Position numbers and translations under genes: made by a program. From NCBI RefSeq assembly GCF_900113745.1, contig NZ_FOQL01000001.1:496001-560000 (forward strand): 64,000 nucleotides of DNA. The letters run 5' to 3'. Each line of letters opens with the position of its first letter. Positions within the stretch are counted from its first letter, which is position 1. The notes under the pieces were generated by a model, which did not search any database, was not told the origin of the DNA, and saw only the letters and a program-made list of their open reading frames with translations. This document shows positions 56,475-64,000 of this stretch, piece by piece. Source of the stretch: Pseudomonas guineae (GTDB lineage Bacteria > Pseudomonadota > Gammaproteobacteria > Pseudomonadales > Pseudomonadaceae).

Positions 56475-57917
56475 TCAACAACGCATTTGTCGCTCGCTGC
56501 CGTCCACAGGATCACGGTAATCAATAATCGCCTGGCAGGTGCTCAGGTCAACATACAAGCGGCAGTAATGTTCGCCATGACGCCAGGCCATAGCGACGCT
56601 GCTCTCACCGGACTGATTCAACTCAAAGCGCCCATCAAAGGCAGGATGGCTATTGCGCAAACGCATCAACTGCAACAGGCGTTGCACCAGCGGCTGCTGC
56701 AGCGCCTCTTCGGCCTCCGCCAGGCTGTAATAGTGCCGATTGACGTCACGCGCCTCGCCGGTCGCAGTACACAGTTCAAAATCATTACAACCGGCCAGCA
56801 AGCCAACGTAGTAAACCTGCGGAATACCGGGGGTGAAAAACTGAATGGCACGCGAGGCAATGTAGGCATCGTCATTGCGCAGCAAGGCCTCATAGAAGGT
56901 GCAGGTAAGCTGATAAATCGCCCCCACGCTGTGCACGCTGACGGCTGAGCGGCGCATGATCGGATCAGCACTGCGGGTCGAGACTTCATCGACCAGAAAG
57001 CGAATCTCCGGCTCCGGCAGCATGCTCTCCACATCCGGGATGCAGATGCCGTCATGGGTATCGAGCACGGTGATCTGATTGCGCGGGCACATACGCAGCC
57101 ACTGTTTCAGGTAACGACTTTGACCGCTGAGAAAGGCATGCAGCACCAGCGGCGGCAAAGCGAACGCATAAGGCCGCATATGCCGGCGCGAGATGGCGTA
57201 CTGGTAGCTAATGTGGTCATGCACCTCGGGCAGCATCTCGGCGCCGTACTTCTCGCCGGTTTCACGGAACCAGTCGAGGATGCGATAAACATCCGGCTCG
57301 ACCAAAAAACAGCTGCTGCCAATCTTCTTGGTGGTGTAGCCGAACGCATCAAGGCGGAACAGTTTGACCCCGCGTGCGGCAAGAAAGGCCATGTACTGCT
57401 CCATCAGTTGATAGGTCAGCGGGGATTCGTAGTTGAGGTCGATCTGCCGCTCGGTGAAGGTGCACCACACTCGGCACGTCTCGCCATTGGCTAGGCGCAC
57501 ATCGCGAAACGGCTCTTTCTCCTTGCGGATATGGATCTTGGCCAGGTCTTCCAGGCTGATCTCGCCCAACTTATCAACCTGCACAAACAAGTCGGCATAG
57601 GCCGACTCCTGGCCGTTGGCGACAAAATCAAGAAACTCGGGCGACTCATCAGAGATGTGGCTGATGACCAGATCGACACACAGGTCAAATCGCGCCGAGA
57701 TACGCTCAACATCCGCCCAGTCGCCGTAGCGCGGGTCGACCTCCATATGGGTCAGCGGCGAGAAGCCACCATCGGCATTGGAGGGGTACATCGGCAACAG
57801 ATGTACCCCTCCAACGGCATCGGTCAAGTGGTCCTCAAGCAAGGTTGATAGCGCGCTCAGGCTGCCGCCCAAACGATCTGGATAGGTGATCAACTGAACC
57901 GCGTTACGCAATGCCAT
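56475..57917 (-). CDS. GH13 subfamily 18 enzyme (sucrose phosphorylase or related glucoside phosphorylase)
   Basis: The ATG at 57917 has GAGGA 6 nt upstream, while the ATG at 57923 has none at a usable distance. The 480-residue enzyme has Q-L-I-T-Y-P-D-R-L-G-G (9-19) and the GH13_18 triad: nucleophile Asp190 (R-L-D-A-F-G-Y), acid/base Glu231 (P-E-V-H-D-H) and Asp289 (D-T-H-D-G-I), nearly the same spacing as in Bifidobacterium sucrose phosphorylase. Relatives split sucrose, glucosylglycerol or glucosylglycerate with phosphate. No transporter or kinase gene is adjacent, so the substrate is open. Confidence 0.85.
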   Translation of the reverse strand: MALRNAVQLITYPDRLGGSLSALSTLLEDHLTDAVGGVHLLPMYPSNADGGFSPLTHMEVDPRYGDWADVERISARFDLCVDLVISHISDESPEFLDFVANGQESAYADLFVQVDKLGEISLEDLAKIHIRKEKEPFRDVRLANGETCRVWCTFTERQIDLNYESPLTYQLMEQYMAFLAARGVKLFRLDAFGYTTKKIGSSCFLVEPDVYRILDWFRETGEKYGAEMLPEVHDHISYQYAISRRHMRPYAFALPPLVLHAFLSGQSRYLKQWLRMCPRNQITVLDTHDGICIPDVESMLPEPEIRFLVDEVSTRSADPIMRRSAVSVHSVGAIYQLTCTFYEALLRNDDAYIASRAIQFFTPGIPQVYYVGLLAGCNDFELCTATGEARDVNRHYYSLAEAEEALQQPLVQRLLQLMRLRNSHPAFDGRFELNQSGESSVAMAWRHGEHYCRLYVDLSTCQAIIDYRDPVDGSERQMRC

Positions 57918-58019
57918 GCCCATTCCTCATCGGCCGCTACAACCACCTGCTCAACCAAGCAGGACTGTACTGACCATAACGAGGTATGCCGGCTATGGCC
58001 AGCAGGTCACCCTGCGCAG

Positions 58020-58709
58020 TCAGTTCTGGGCATAGCGCACCCACAGCTGATCAAACTCACGCCGGTAGTCAGCAAACAATGCGGGGTGGTCGATAACCAG
58101 CAGGTTTTCTTCGTTGCCAGTGGTTGCGCTGCGGGTCCAGTTGAAGCTGCCATTCAATAGAAAACGACCGTCGAACAGGGCGAATTTATGGTGCATGTGG
58201 TACGGCCCAGAGTCGATGCGTAATGGCACACCCTGGCTGCGCAAGCGCTCAATATCGCTGCCCATATCGAACTGCTTTTCGTTATCGGTAATTACCCGCA
58301 CTGCGATGCCACGCTGGTGACAGGCCAGAATTTCACTGCTCAACTGGTCGTCAGAGATGGTGTACACGCAGATATCTACCGACTGTCGAGCCTGTCGACA
58401 AAGATCGCGAATCTTGCGGCGACAGCTTTCGCCTGGGCTGAAATGCGCACTGGCGACTTCCACCCGATTCGGCGCAACACAGCTATCGAGTGTCTTAACA
58501 ACCTGCTCCAACCACTTCAGCGCAGCCAGCGTGTTGGCCGGTTCGGTCACTAGCTCACGTACCAAGGCGAACGCGCGATTACGCAGATAGCGCACCTGAT
58601 CCGGGCCCAAATCGCTGCCCAACTGGCGCAACTCGTCGCGCTCCTCATTGCTCAGCCGGAGATCGGCCAGACTGTCACGCAACTGCTGATCGAGACGATT
58701 GAAATCCAC
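58020..58709 (-). CDS. Phospholipase D-like protein with one HKD motif
   Basis: The 229-residue protein starts with GTG directly after the rhomboid stop, with GGAAG 4 nt before it. An N-terminal helical part (1-80) is followed by a single PLD half: H-x-K-x4-D at His173, Lys175 and Asp180, then G-S-F-N-W-T-R-S-A. A single-HKD protein should work as a dimer, like bacterial Nuc or mitochondrial PLD6, on DNA or phospholipid. There is no signal peptide. It ends a putative ATPase-rhomboid-PLD operon. Confidence 0.82.
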   Translation of the reverse strand: MDFNRLDQQLRDSLADLRLSNEERDELRQLGSDLGPDQVRYLRNRAFALVRELVTEPANTLAALKWLEQVVKTLDSCVAPNRVEVASAHFSPGESCRRKIRDLCRQARQSVDICVYTISDDQLSSEILACHQRGIAVRVITDNEKQFDMGSDIERLRSQGVPLRIDSGPYHMHHKFALFDGRFLLNGSFNWTRSATTGNEENLLVIDHPALFADYRREFDQLWVRYAQN

Positions 58710-59270
58710 TTAACTTCCTTGTCGTGAGCGCGGTCTATAGCGCCAGGCGGCATAGAGCCCACCGCACAGCGCACCGGCCAGATGATATTCAAATGAGACG
58801 CCTTTCTGCGGTACCAGGCCGAACACCCAGCCTCCATGCAGAAAGAACACTAATACCGCCAGCAGCAGATCAAGCCAACTGCGGCGGAACCACGCCCGCG
58901 CCAGCAGCAGCGCCCACAGCCCGAACAGCCAACCGCTGGCGCCAACATGGATGCCCTGGCGGCCGAACAGCCAAACCAATGCACCACTGCCGATGATGAT
59001 AAACAGGCTGGCCTGGATAAAGTCGCGACGCGATTCCAGCAAAGCCAGCAGCCCCAGTACCAGCAGGCCGCTGAGGTTACTCAACAGATGCAACCAACCA
59101 CCATGCAGCCAAGGCGCAAAAAAAATACCCGGCAACGACTCAAACCGCCGCGGTATCACGCCCCAAACATTGAGGCTGTAACCACTCAGGCTATTGACCA
59201 GTTGCAGCACCAGCATCAGTGCGGCAATGCCCAGCAACAGCTGGACCCGTGGCAACAGCCCGGCCTTCAT
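58710..59270 (-). CDS. Rhomboid-family intramembrane serine protease
   Basis: The 186-residue protein has about six membrane helices. Ser112 in G-A-S-G (110-113) and His163 in E-Y-H-L-A-G-A-L-C-G-G-L-Y-A form the rhomboid dyad, and H-G-G-W-L-H-L-L-S-N (56-65) is the helix-2 signature. It cuts transmembrane substrates within the inner membrane. It overlaps the ATPase gene by 4 bp (ATGA) and touches the PLD gene. Small size resembles rhombosortase-like members, but no GlyGly-CTERM protein is seen in the window. Confidence 0.85.
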   Translation of the reverse strand: MKAGLLPRVQLLLGIAALMLVLQLVNSLSGYSLNVWGVIPRRFESLPGIFFAPWLHGGWLHLLSNLSGLLVLGLLALLESRRDFIQASLFIIIGSGALVWLFGRQGIHVGASGWLFGLWALLLARAWFRRSWLDLLLAVLVFFLHGGWVFGLVPQKGVSFEYHLAGALCGGLYAAWRYRPRSRQGS

Positions 59271-62200
59271 GGCGACTCGATTTCGCTGTCGCCGGCATCG
59301 CCTTCCAAGCGCTGTTCGTGACCCAGTTGCTCGCCTAAATCGCGCAGCTGAGCGGAGATTTCCAGCATGCGGTTGTGGGTGCGCAGGTCGATATCGATTT
59401 TCTTGTCCATCGCCTTAACCAGCGGTAGAAAACTGTTTTGCAGGCTTTCAGCCAGGCTTTCCAGTAGCTTTTGCACTGCAGGTTGCGCCGGCGTGATCAC
59501 CTCCACTTGCGGGCGCAGCTTGCCCAGGCTCTCAAGCCCAGCTAACAGCTGCTCCCAAGGCACAGTAGGCGACTCAGCAGCGGGTTTGTTTGGCGCCAAG
59601 CCGCGTACGCCTTCAACCAGATCGTTGAGCTGCGCGACCACGCGCCCGCCGACATCGCTGTCACTGCCGCCCATAGCCTTGTTGCGCATAAAGTCGCGCT
59701 TGATCTGCGTCCAGCGCTCGGCCTGGGCGTCGGTCATATTGCCGCGCAATTCCGCCAGCTTGAGCAGGTTTTCCTCGGCGCCCGTGGTGAGCAGTTGTGA
59801 TTCGCCCTGGTAGTGATCGGCGATCAGTTGCAGCACCTCGGCCTCGTTCATCACAGCAGAGATTTTCTCCGCCATCTTGTTCATGTTGCGATAACTACCC
59901 TGCAACTTGAACGGCGGTTCGGTGCGGTACTGATCAGCCTGAGCCGCGCTGGCGATGTACTGCTGATTGACCCGCCCCACCACATCACGCACCTGCATCA
60001 AGCGCTGCAAGGTGGTAACGATCTCATTGACCTCGGCGCCGCTGTAGCTGTGGCTCAACTCGTTGCTGGAAAACGGCTTGCCTTCGGCCTTGGCGACAAA
60101 GCGATAGACATCAGCCATCTCGCGGGTCGCGAGCGGTGCCAGCACCGGATTGGAGGTCAGCCCGTTCTCGATATAGGACAGCGCAAAGGCTTCCTGCATG
60201 CCGCCCAAGGTGTCGCCGAGGTTATAGATGTCGGCACGGTTGGCCAGCATATCCGGGATTTTGAACACGTCACCGGACTCGGTGTAAGGGTTGCCCGACA
60301 TGATCACGCAGAACTTGCGACCACGCATGTCGTAGGTGCGCGTGCGCCCCTTCCACACGCCTTCGATACGGCGGGTGCCGTCACACAGCGAGATGAATTT
60401 CTGCAGGAACTCCGGATGCGTGTGCTGAATATCGTCGAGATAGAGCATCACGTTGTTGCCCATCTCCAACGCCAGGTTGAGCTTTTCCAGCTCCTGACGT
60501 GACGTAGCATCCGGCGCCTGAGCCGGATCGAGGGAGCGCACATCGTGCCCCAGCGCCGGGCCATTGATCTTCATAAAGATCAAACCCAGACGGTGAGCCA
60601 CGTACTCCATCAAGGTGGTCTTGCCGTAACCCGGCGGCGAGATCAGCATCAGCAAGCCGGACAGATCAGAGCGGCGATTCTCCCCGGCAGTGCCCATTTG
60701 TTTAGCCAGGTTGTCGCCGATCACCCCGAGATAAACGTCGTTGATCAGTTTGTTACGCACAAAGGAACTGAGTGGCTTCGGCTTGAATTCGTTAAGGCGC
60801 AGCGCCTCACGCTCGCGCCCGATGACTTCCTGACGCAAGGCCTGATAGCGCTGCAGCCCCGGCAGGAACTGTTCGCGGTGCACGCGCAGGCGGGCGAAGA
60901 AGTCGTCCACCGCAAGCACCAGTTGCCGTTCGTTGATGCGTGGGTGTTCGCCCATCAACTCCTTGGCGGTGAAACGCAGGTCCACCTCGGTGACGCGCTT
61001 GGCTAAACCTTCTGGCAGCAGACTCAAGGCGACAGCTTCCGGCACATAGGCGCAAAGCTCGGCAAACTGGGCATCGGCACACAGGCCGCGCAACCAGTTA
61101 TCGACCAACCCCCACTGCGCCGCGGGCCGACCCTGCAACTGCCCGAGGGTCTGCTGATAAACGTCCCACACATGGGCGGCTTGTAAACGCGCCTGCAACC
61201 CGGCGAGCAGCTCGCGAGCGTACTTGCTGAAGACGAACTCAATGCGTTCGGCCGCCAGCTCGTGCACCAAGTACTCCGCCGCCTCGACCAGACTGGCCTG
61301 GGCGACCTCCATCGCCTGCTGCTGACAGAACCCCGCCATGGCATCGGCAATTTCCGCCTGCAACTGCCGCAGGCCCTGATCCTGACCGAACAACTGCTGG
61401 ATATGCCGGCAGGTTCGCGCCCGCTGCGGCCACTGCCCCGCCGTTTCGACGCCTTGTGCATGGCCCCAGAAGAAGCTGGCGAAACCCCGTGGCAGTGCGC
61501 CATAACGCAGCAAACCAGCACTGTCACGCAGCGGTAGCAGCTGGCTGAGAATCAGTGCGGCATCGTGGTCGTGAATGCCCTTTTCGTAGCCTTCCTTGTA
61601 GCGCGGCGCGGCAAAGTCACGAATACTTTTGACCAGCGCTTCCGGCTGCGCCAGCTGCTGTTTGAGTAGATAGATACTGAGGCCATCGCGCCCGGCATCG
61701 GCGGCCGCTAGTACTTCACCGGCCAGGTACTCGGCGCGGTAAAGGGTGGCGGACTCGGATTCCAGTGATACCTGCCAATAGTCGCGCAACGCTTCCAACT
61801 CGTCGTTACGTAGCGGCTCAAGAAATTCGGTGCCGGTCAGGTGCAGATAGAGCTGATCGCCGCGCGGCATCAGGGTCAGGTCCAGCTCCTGGGTATTGAC
61901 GCTGAAGCGATGGCGCGGGCCGAGCTTGATGACGTTGCCGCCTTCCTCGAACAGCTCGCTTTTGTCGCGCAGGCTGCGTACGGCCTGATCACGGGCCGCC
62001 TTGAGGCGCGCGTCAACATCCTCAGCTTTGACACTGTCTTTCAGCTCGCGCAGGCGTTCAGTCAGCTCACGCAGCTTGAGAATCAACGGATCAGAGGCGA
62101 AAAATGCATTCAGCTCGTCGGGCTTGGTCAGCCGCGCAGTACGCCGACCGAGGCTTTCCAGGATGCGTCGGGCCGCGTCGAGCAAGCCCTGAGCCTTGCG

Positions 62201-64000
62201 CTGACGCTCGTCGAGCAGCGCCTGCTTGTGCGCCTCGAAGGTTTCCAGCAACTCTTCGCGCTTGGCCAGAATGTCGCCGAGAAATTGTTCGTGGTCACCA
62301 AACTGGCTCTCCAGTTCTTCGAGCTGCACCAGCAAGCGCGACAGTTGCTCGTCGCAGCGCTCCGGGTCCTGCGCCATGGCCAAGGCATTGGTGATGCCCT
62401 GGCTGAACAGTTTGAACTGCGCACCAAACTGCGCCACGGTCTCCGCCGAGCCCAAGCCCTTGCGCCGTTGTTCGGCGCGGGCCTTGGTCTGGTTCAGCCG
62501 GGCGTAAACCTGGGAAATCGCTTCAACAATCTCGGTGCGCTGCGTGGCGTCATCGATGGGCAGCGAAGCCATCAGGCTGGACAGCATATCCAGGTTGCCG
62601 GCCATGGCCTGCAGCGCTTGCAACGGCTCATTCAGCTGACTGACGGTTTCGGACTTCTGCGCCTGGCTATCAAGCAGCCCCAATTGCAGCACATAGGGTT
62701 CCAGCGCAGCTTTACTGGCCAAGAAGTTAGAGGTGGCGGCGGCGACGTTGTCCTGAGCCGCCAGCAACTCGGACTCCATGGCATCGATGCGCGCCACGTC
62801 GATATAGCGGTAATCGCGAATGGTCAGCAGTTGGCCACGCTGAGCGTTGATCGCATTGAGCGCATCAACGAAGTGCTGCACCTCATCCCAACTGTCGATC
62901 AGCAGACCAGACAACAGCGCTTGTTGCCGCGTCTCAGCTTCGACCATGGCACGGGCTGACTGCTGACGAATGCTCTCAACCTTCTCGAACTCATCGAGCA
63001 CCAGCTCGCCAGTAGCCGCAATTTCGCGCAGCAACGGCGCCATGCCTTGGCACTGGGCATTACCCAGCCAGTGGTAAATATCGAACAGGCGGCGGGTGTT
63101 CAGGCACAGCTGCGTGTAGCGCTGCACCGAGACTTGCGGCGTCTCGATCTCGCGGCTAAGGCCTAACAGGTCGGACACCCCGCGCACCAGTTCGGCATTG
63201 CCGATACGCCCGAAGAAGCCGCTGCGCACCGGTTGGCGGGCGGCGAAATCATCGCTGCAGAACGGCGTCTGCCAGATCTGCATGGGGTGGATACGAGTTG
63301 GCTCTGTGCCTTCGGCGGCGAAGATCACCGTACGTCCGTCTTCCAGGCGTGCGTAGCCATGGCCGAAGATCGGGCTGTGTAACTGGCGATTGATCATGTT
63401 GTAGGTAAACAGCGCCGAACGGCCTTCTTCCGGGTGGTAGAAGATGTACTGCACGTCTTCACCATTGGGTGAGCGCACGGCGCGCTTGAAGCGCATGCCT
63501 GCCATCGGCTGTTCGAAGGCTTTTGATTCGCCGTTCTGCAGGTAATAACCGCCAGGGAAGATGATGCCGTGGTCTTCCGGCAGCTGCACGCACGCCAGGC
63601 CAATGGCATCGATACGCTCGACCTTGCGGGTCAGGCTGTTGAATACCAGGTAGCGCCACTGCTCTTCGCGGTACGGCAGCACCTTGAGCAGGATCAAGCT
63701 GCCCAGCCGGGCGAATTCGATCTGCGCATCGTCGAGGGACTGAGTCTTGTCCAGCACCGCCTCGCGGTAGACGCCCTGACCGTCTTCGGTGTTGTTTTCG
63801 ACCTTGATCGTGAGGTCGCCACCGATGGTCTCAACAAAGATGCTGTCGAGAATGTTCAGATGCGGATGGCGGCCGTTCACCACCATCTCGCGGGATGTCT
63901 TCTGCCACTCAAAATCGAACGGCGCGGGCAGCGCTATATCGCGCTCGCCACGGTTGTCGATGTAACGCACGTCCTTGCCGTCGAGCGAAATCGACCAGCG
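59267..64000 (-). CDS. Giant AAA+ 'DNA repair ATPase' (5' partial)
   Basis: The frame stays open to the window edge; a GTG at 63970 is probably internal, so at least 1,577 residues are visible. An N-terminal beta-rich part is followed by a long coiled-coil region (about 600 residues, coded near 61,950-63,000), then an AAA+ core with Walker A P-P-G-Y-G-K-T-T (about 60,610-60,640) and Walker B L-Y-L-D-D-I (about 60,430-60,450), and a polar tail. A gene of this type lies near PspA/flotillin-like genes in P. aeruginosa. 'DNA repair' is an annotation habit without direct proof. Confidence 0.82.
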   Translation of the reverse strand, partial: RWSISLDGKDVRYIDNRGERDIALPAPFDFEWQKTSREMVVNGRHPHLNILDSIFVETIGGDLTIKVENNTEDGQGVYREAVLDKTQSLDDAQIEFARLGSLILLKVLPYREEQWRYLVFNSLTRKVERIDAIGLACVQLPEDHGIIFPGGYYLQNGESKAFEQPMAGMRFKRAVRSPNGEDVQYIFYHPEEGRSALFTYNMINRQLHSPIFGHGYARLEDGRTVIFAAEGTEPTRIHPMQIWQTPFCSDDFAARQPVRSGFFGRIGNAELVRGVSDLLGLSREIETPQVSVQRYTQLCLNTRRLFDIYHWLGNAQCQGMAPLLREIAATGELVLDEFEKVESIRQQSARAMVEAETRQQALLSGLLIDSWDEVQHFVDALNAINAQRGQLLTIRDYRYIDVARIDAMESELLAAQDNVAAATSNFLASKAALEPYVLQLGLLDSQAQKSETVSQLNEPLQALQAMAGNLDMLSSLMASLPIDDATQRTEIVEAISQVYARLNQTKARAEQRRKGLGSAETVAQFGAQFKLFSQGITNALAMAQDPERCDEQLSRLLVQLEELESQFGDHEQFLGDILAKREELLETFEAHKQALLDERQRKAQGLLDAARRILESLGRRTARLTKPDELNAFFASDPLILKLRELTERLRELKDSVKAEDVDARLKAARDQAVRSLRDKSELFEEGGNVIKLGPRHRFSVNTQELDLTLMPRGDQLYLHLTGTEFLEPLRNDELEALRDYWQVSLESESATLYRAEYLAGEVLAAADAGRDGLSIYLLKQQLAQPEALVKSIRDFAAPRYKEGYEKGIHDHDAALILSQLLPLRDSAGLLRYGALPRGFASFFWGHAQGVETAGQWPQRARTCRHIQQLFGQDQGLRQLQAEIADAMAGFCQQQAMEVAQASLVEAAEYLVHELAAERIEFVFSKYARELLAGLQARLQAAHVWDVYQQTLGQLQGRPAAQWGLVDNWLRGLCADAQFAELCAYVPEAVALSLLPEGLAKRVTEVDLRFTAKELMGEHPRINERQLVLAVDDFFARLRVHREQFLPGLQRYQALRQEVIGREREALRLNEFKPKPLSSFVRNKLINDVYLGVIGDNLAKQMGTAGENRRSDLSGLLMLISPPGYGKTTLMEYVAHRLGLIFMKINGPALGHDVRSLDPAQAPDATSRQELEKLNLALEMGNNVMLYLDDIQHTHPEFLQKFISLCDGTRRIEGVWKGRTRTYDMRGRKFCVIMSGNPYTESGDVFKIPDMLANRADIYNLGDTLGGMQEAFALSYIENGLTSNPVLAPLATREMADVYRFVAKAEGKPFSSNELSHSYSGAEVNEIVTTLQRLMQVRDVVGRVNQQYIASAAQADQYRTEPPFKLQGSYRNMNKMAEKISAVMNEAEVLQLIADHYQGESQLLTTGAEENLLKLAELRGNMTDAQAERWTQIKRDFMRNKAMGGSDSDVGGRVVAQLNDLVEGVRGLAPNKPAAESPTVPWEQLLAGLESLGKLRPQVEVITPAQPAVQKLLESLAESLQNSFLPLVKAMDKKIDIDLRTHNRMLEISAQLRDLGEQLGHEQRLEGDAGDSEIESP

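Noticed and set aside
61841..62959. 372-codon plus-strand ORF opposite the giant ATPase
   Set aside because: It is rich in Gln, Leu and Arg, as expected for the reverse of a coiled-coil coding region, and has no motif.

Overview
This is a stretch of chromosome from a Pseudomonas-like gammaproteobacterium. The gene content and order match the region of P. aeruginosa PAO1 that holds plsB, mexJK/mexL, tsaB, adk, ppc, lysS, prfB, the wsp operon and recJ. GC content is high and even, and genes are tightly packed. I see no rRNA, tRNA, CRISPR array, insertion sequence or prophage. Species-level placement is not possible by eye. The PAO1 comparison is from memory, and some neighbours here (a second diguanylate cyclase, a LapG-type protease, a GH13 phosphorylase, a rhomboid) differ from it as I recall it.

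Layout. 1-12.7 kb: mixed housekeeping and envelope genes (3' end of an LTA-synthase-like sulfatase, periplasmic binding protein, enoyl-reductase-like oxidoreductase, DEAD-box helicase, CigR-like protein, RarD-like transporter, azoreductase, LysR regulator, hydrolase, PpiA, FemAB-like acyltransferase, OprP-type porin). 13-20.6 kb: plsB, a Cache chemoreceptor, a DUF4197 protein, a repeat-bearing gap and a sodium:solute symporter. 21-26 kb: the MexJK efflux pump with its divergent TetR repressor. 26-31.5 kb: rsmJ, extensin-like, DUF72, a small unknown protein, tsaB, an acid phosphatase and adk. 31.7-38.8 kb: ppc and conserved genes including AIM24, a DUF1704 putative metallopeptidase, a lipoprotein and a TetR regulator. 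38.9-41.6 kb: prfB-lysS, with the programmed +1 frameshift of prfB clearly visible. 41.8-50.2 kb: a complete wspABCDEFR surface-sensing operon. 50.4-56.4 kb: a membrane diguanylate cyclase, a DUF533/TerB protein, a LapG-type protease, recJ and yaeQ. 56.5-64 kb: a sucrose-phosphorylase-family enzyme and an apparent operon of a giant AAA+ 'DNA repair ATPase' (cut by the window edge), a rhomboid protease and a phospholipase-D-like protein.

How genes work together. The Wsp system turns surface contact into WspR phosphorylation and c-di-GMP. A second GGDEF enzyme is transcribed divergently from it, and a LapG-type adhesin protease lies 2.8 kb beyond the Wsp promoter region, so about 12 kb is rich in c-di-GMP and biofilm functions. 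MexJ and MexK form the inner part of a tripartite pump that lacks its own outer-membrane channel and is probably controlled from a palindrome-bearing intergenic region by the MexL-like repressor.

The most unexplained signal is a pair of intergenic elements (about 36,086-36,191 and 55,720-55,863). Each has a 92-nt core with a nearly identical loop and flanks. The 16-bp stems differ almost completely in sequence but stay self-complementary, which is the covariation expected of a structured RNA or of a hairpin recognised by shape. The ATPase-rhomboid-PLD operon at the right edge is the best candidate for a poorly described protein system.
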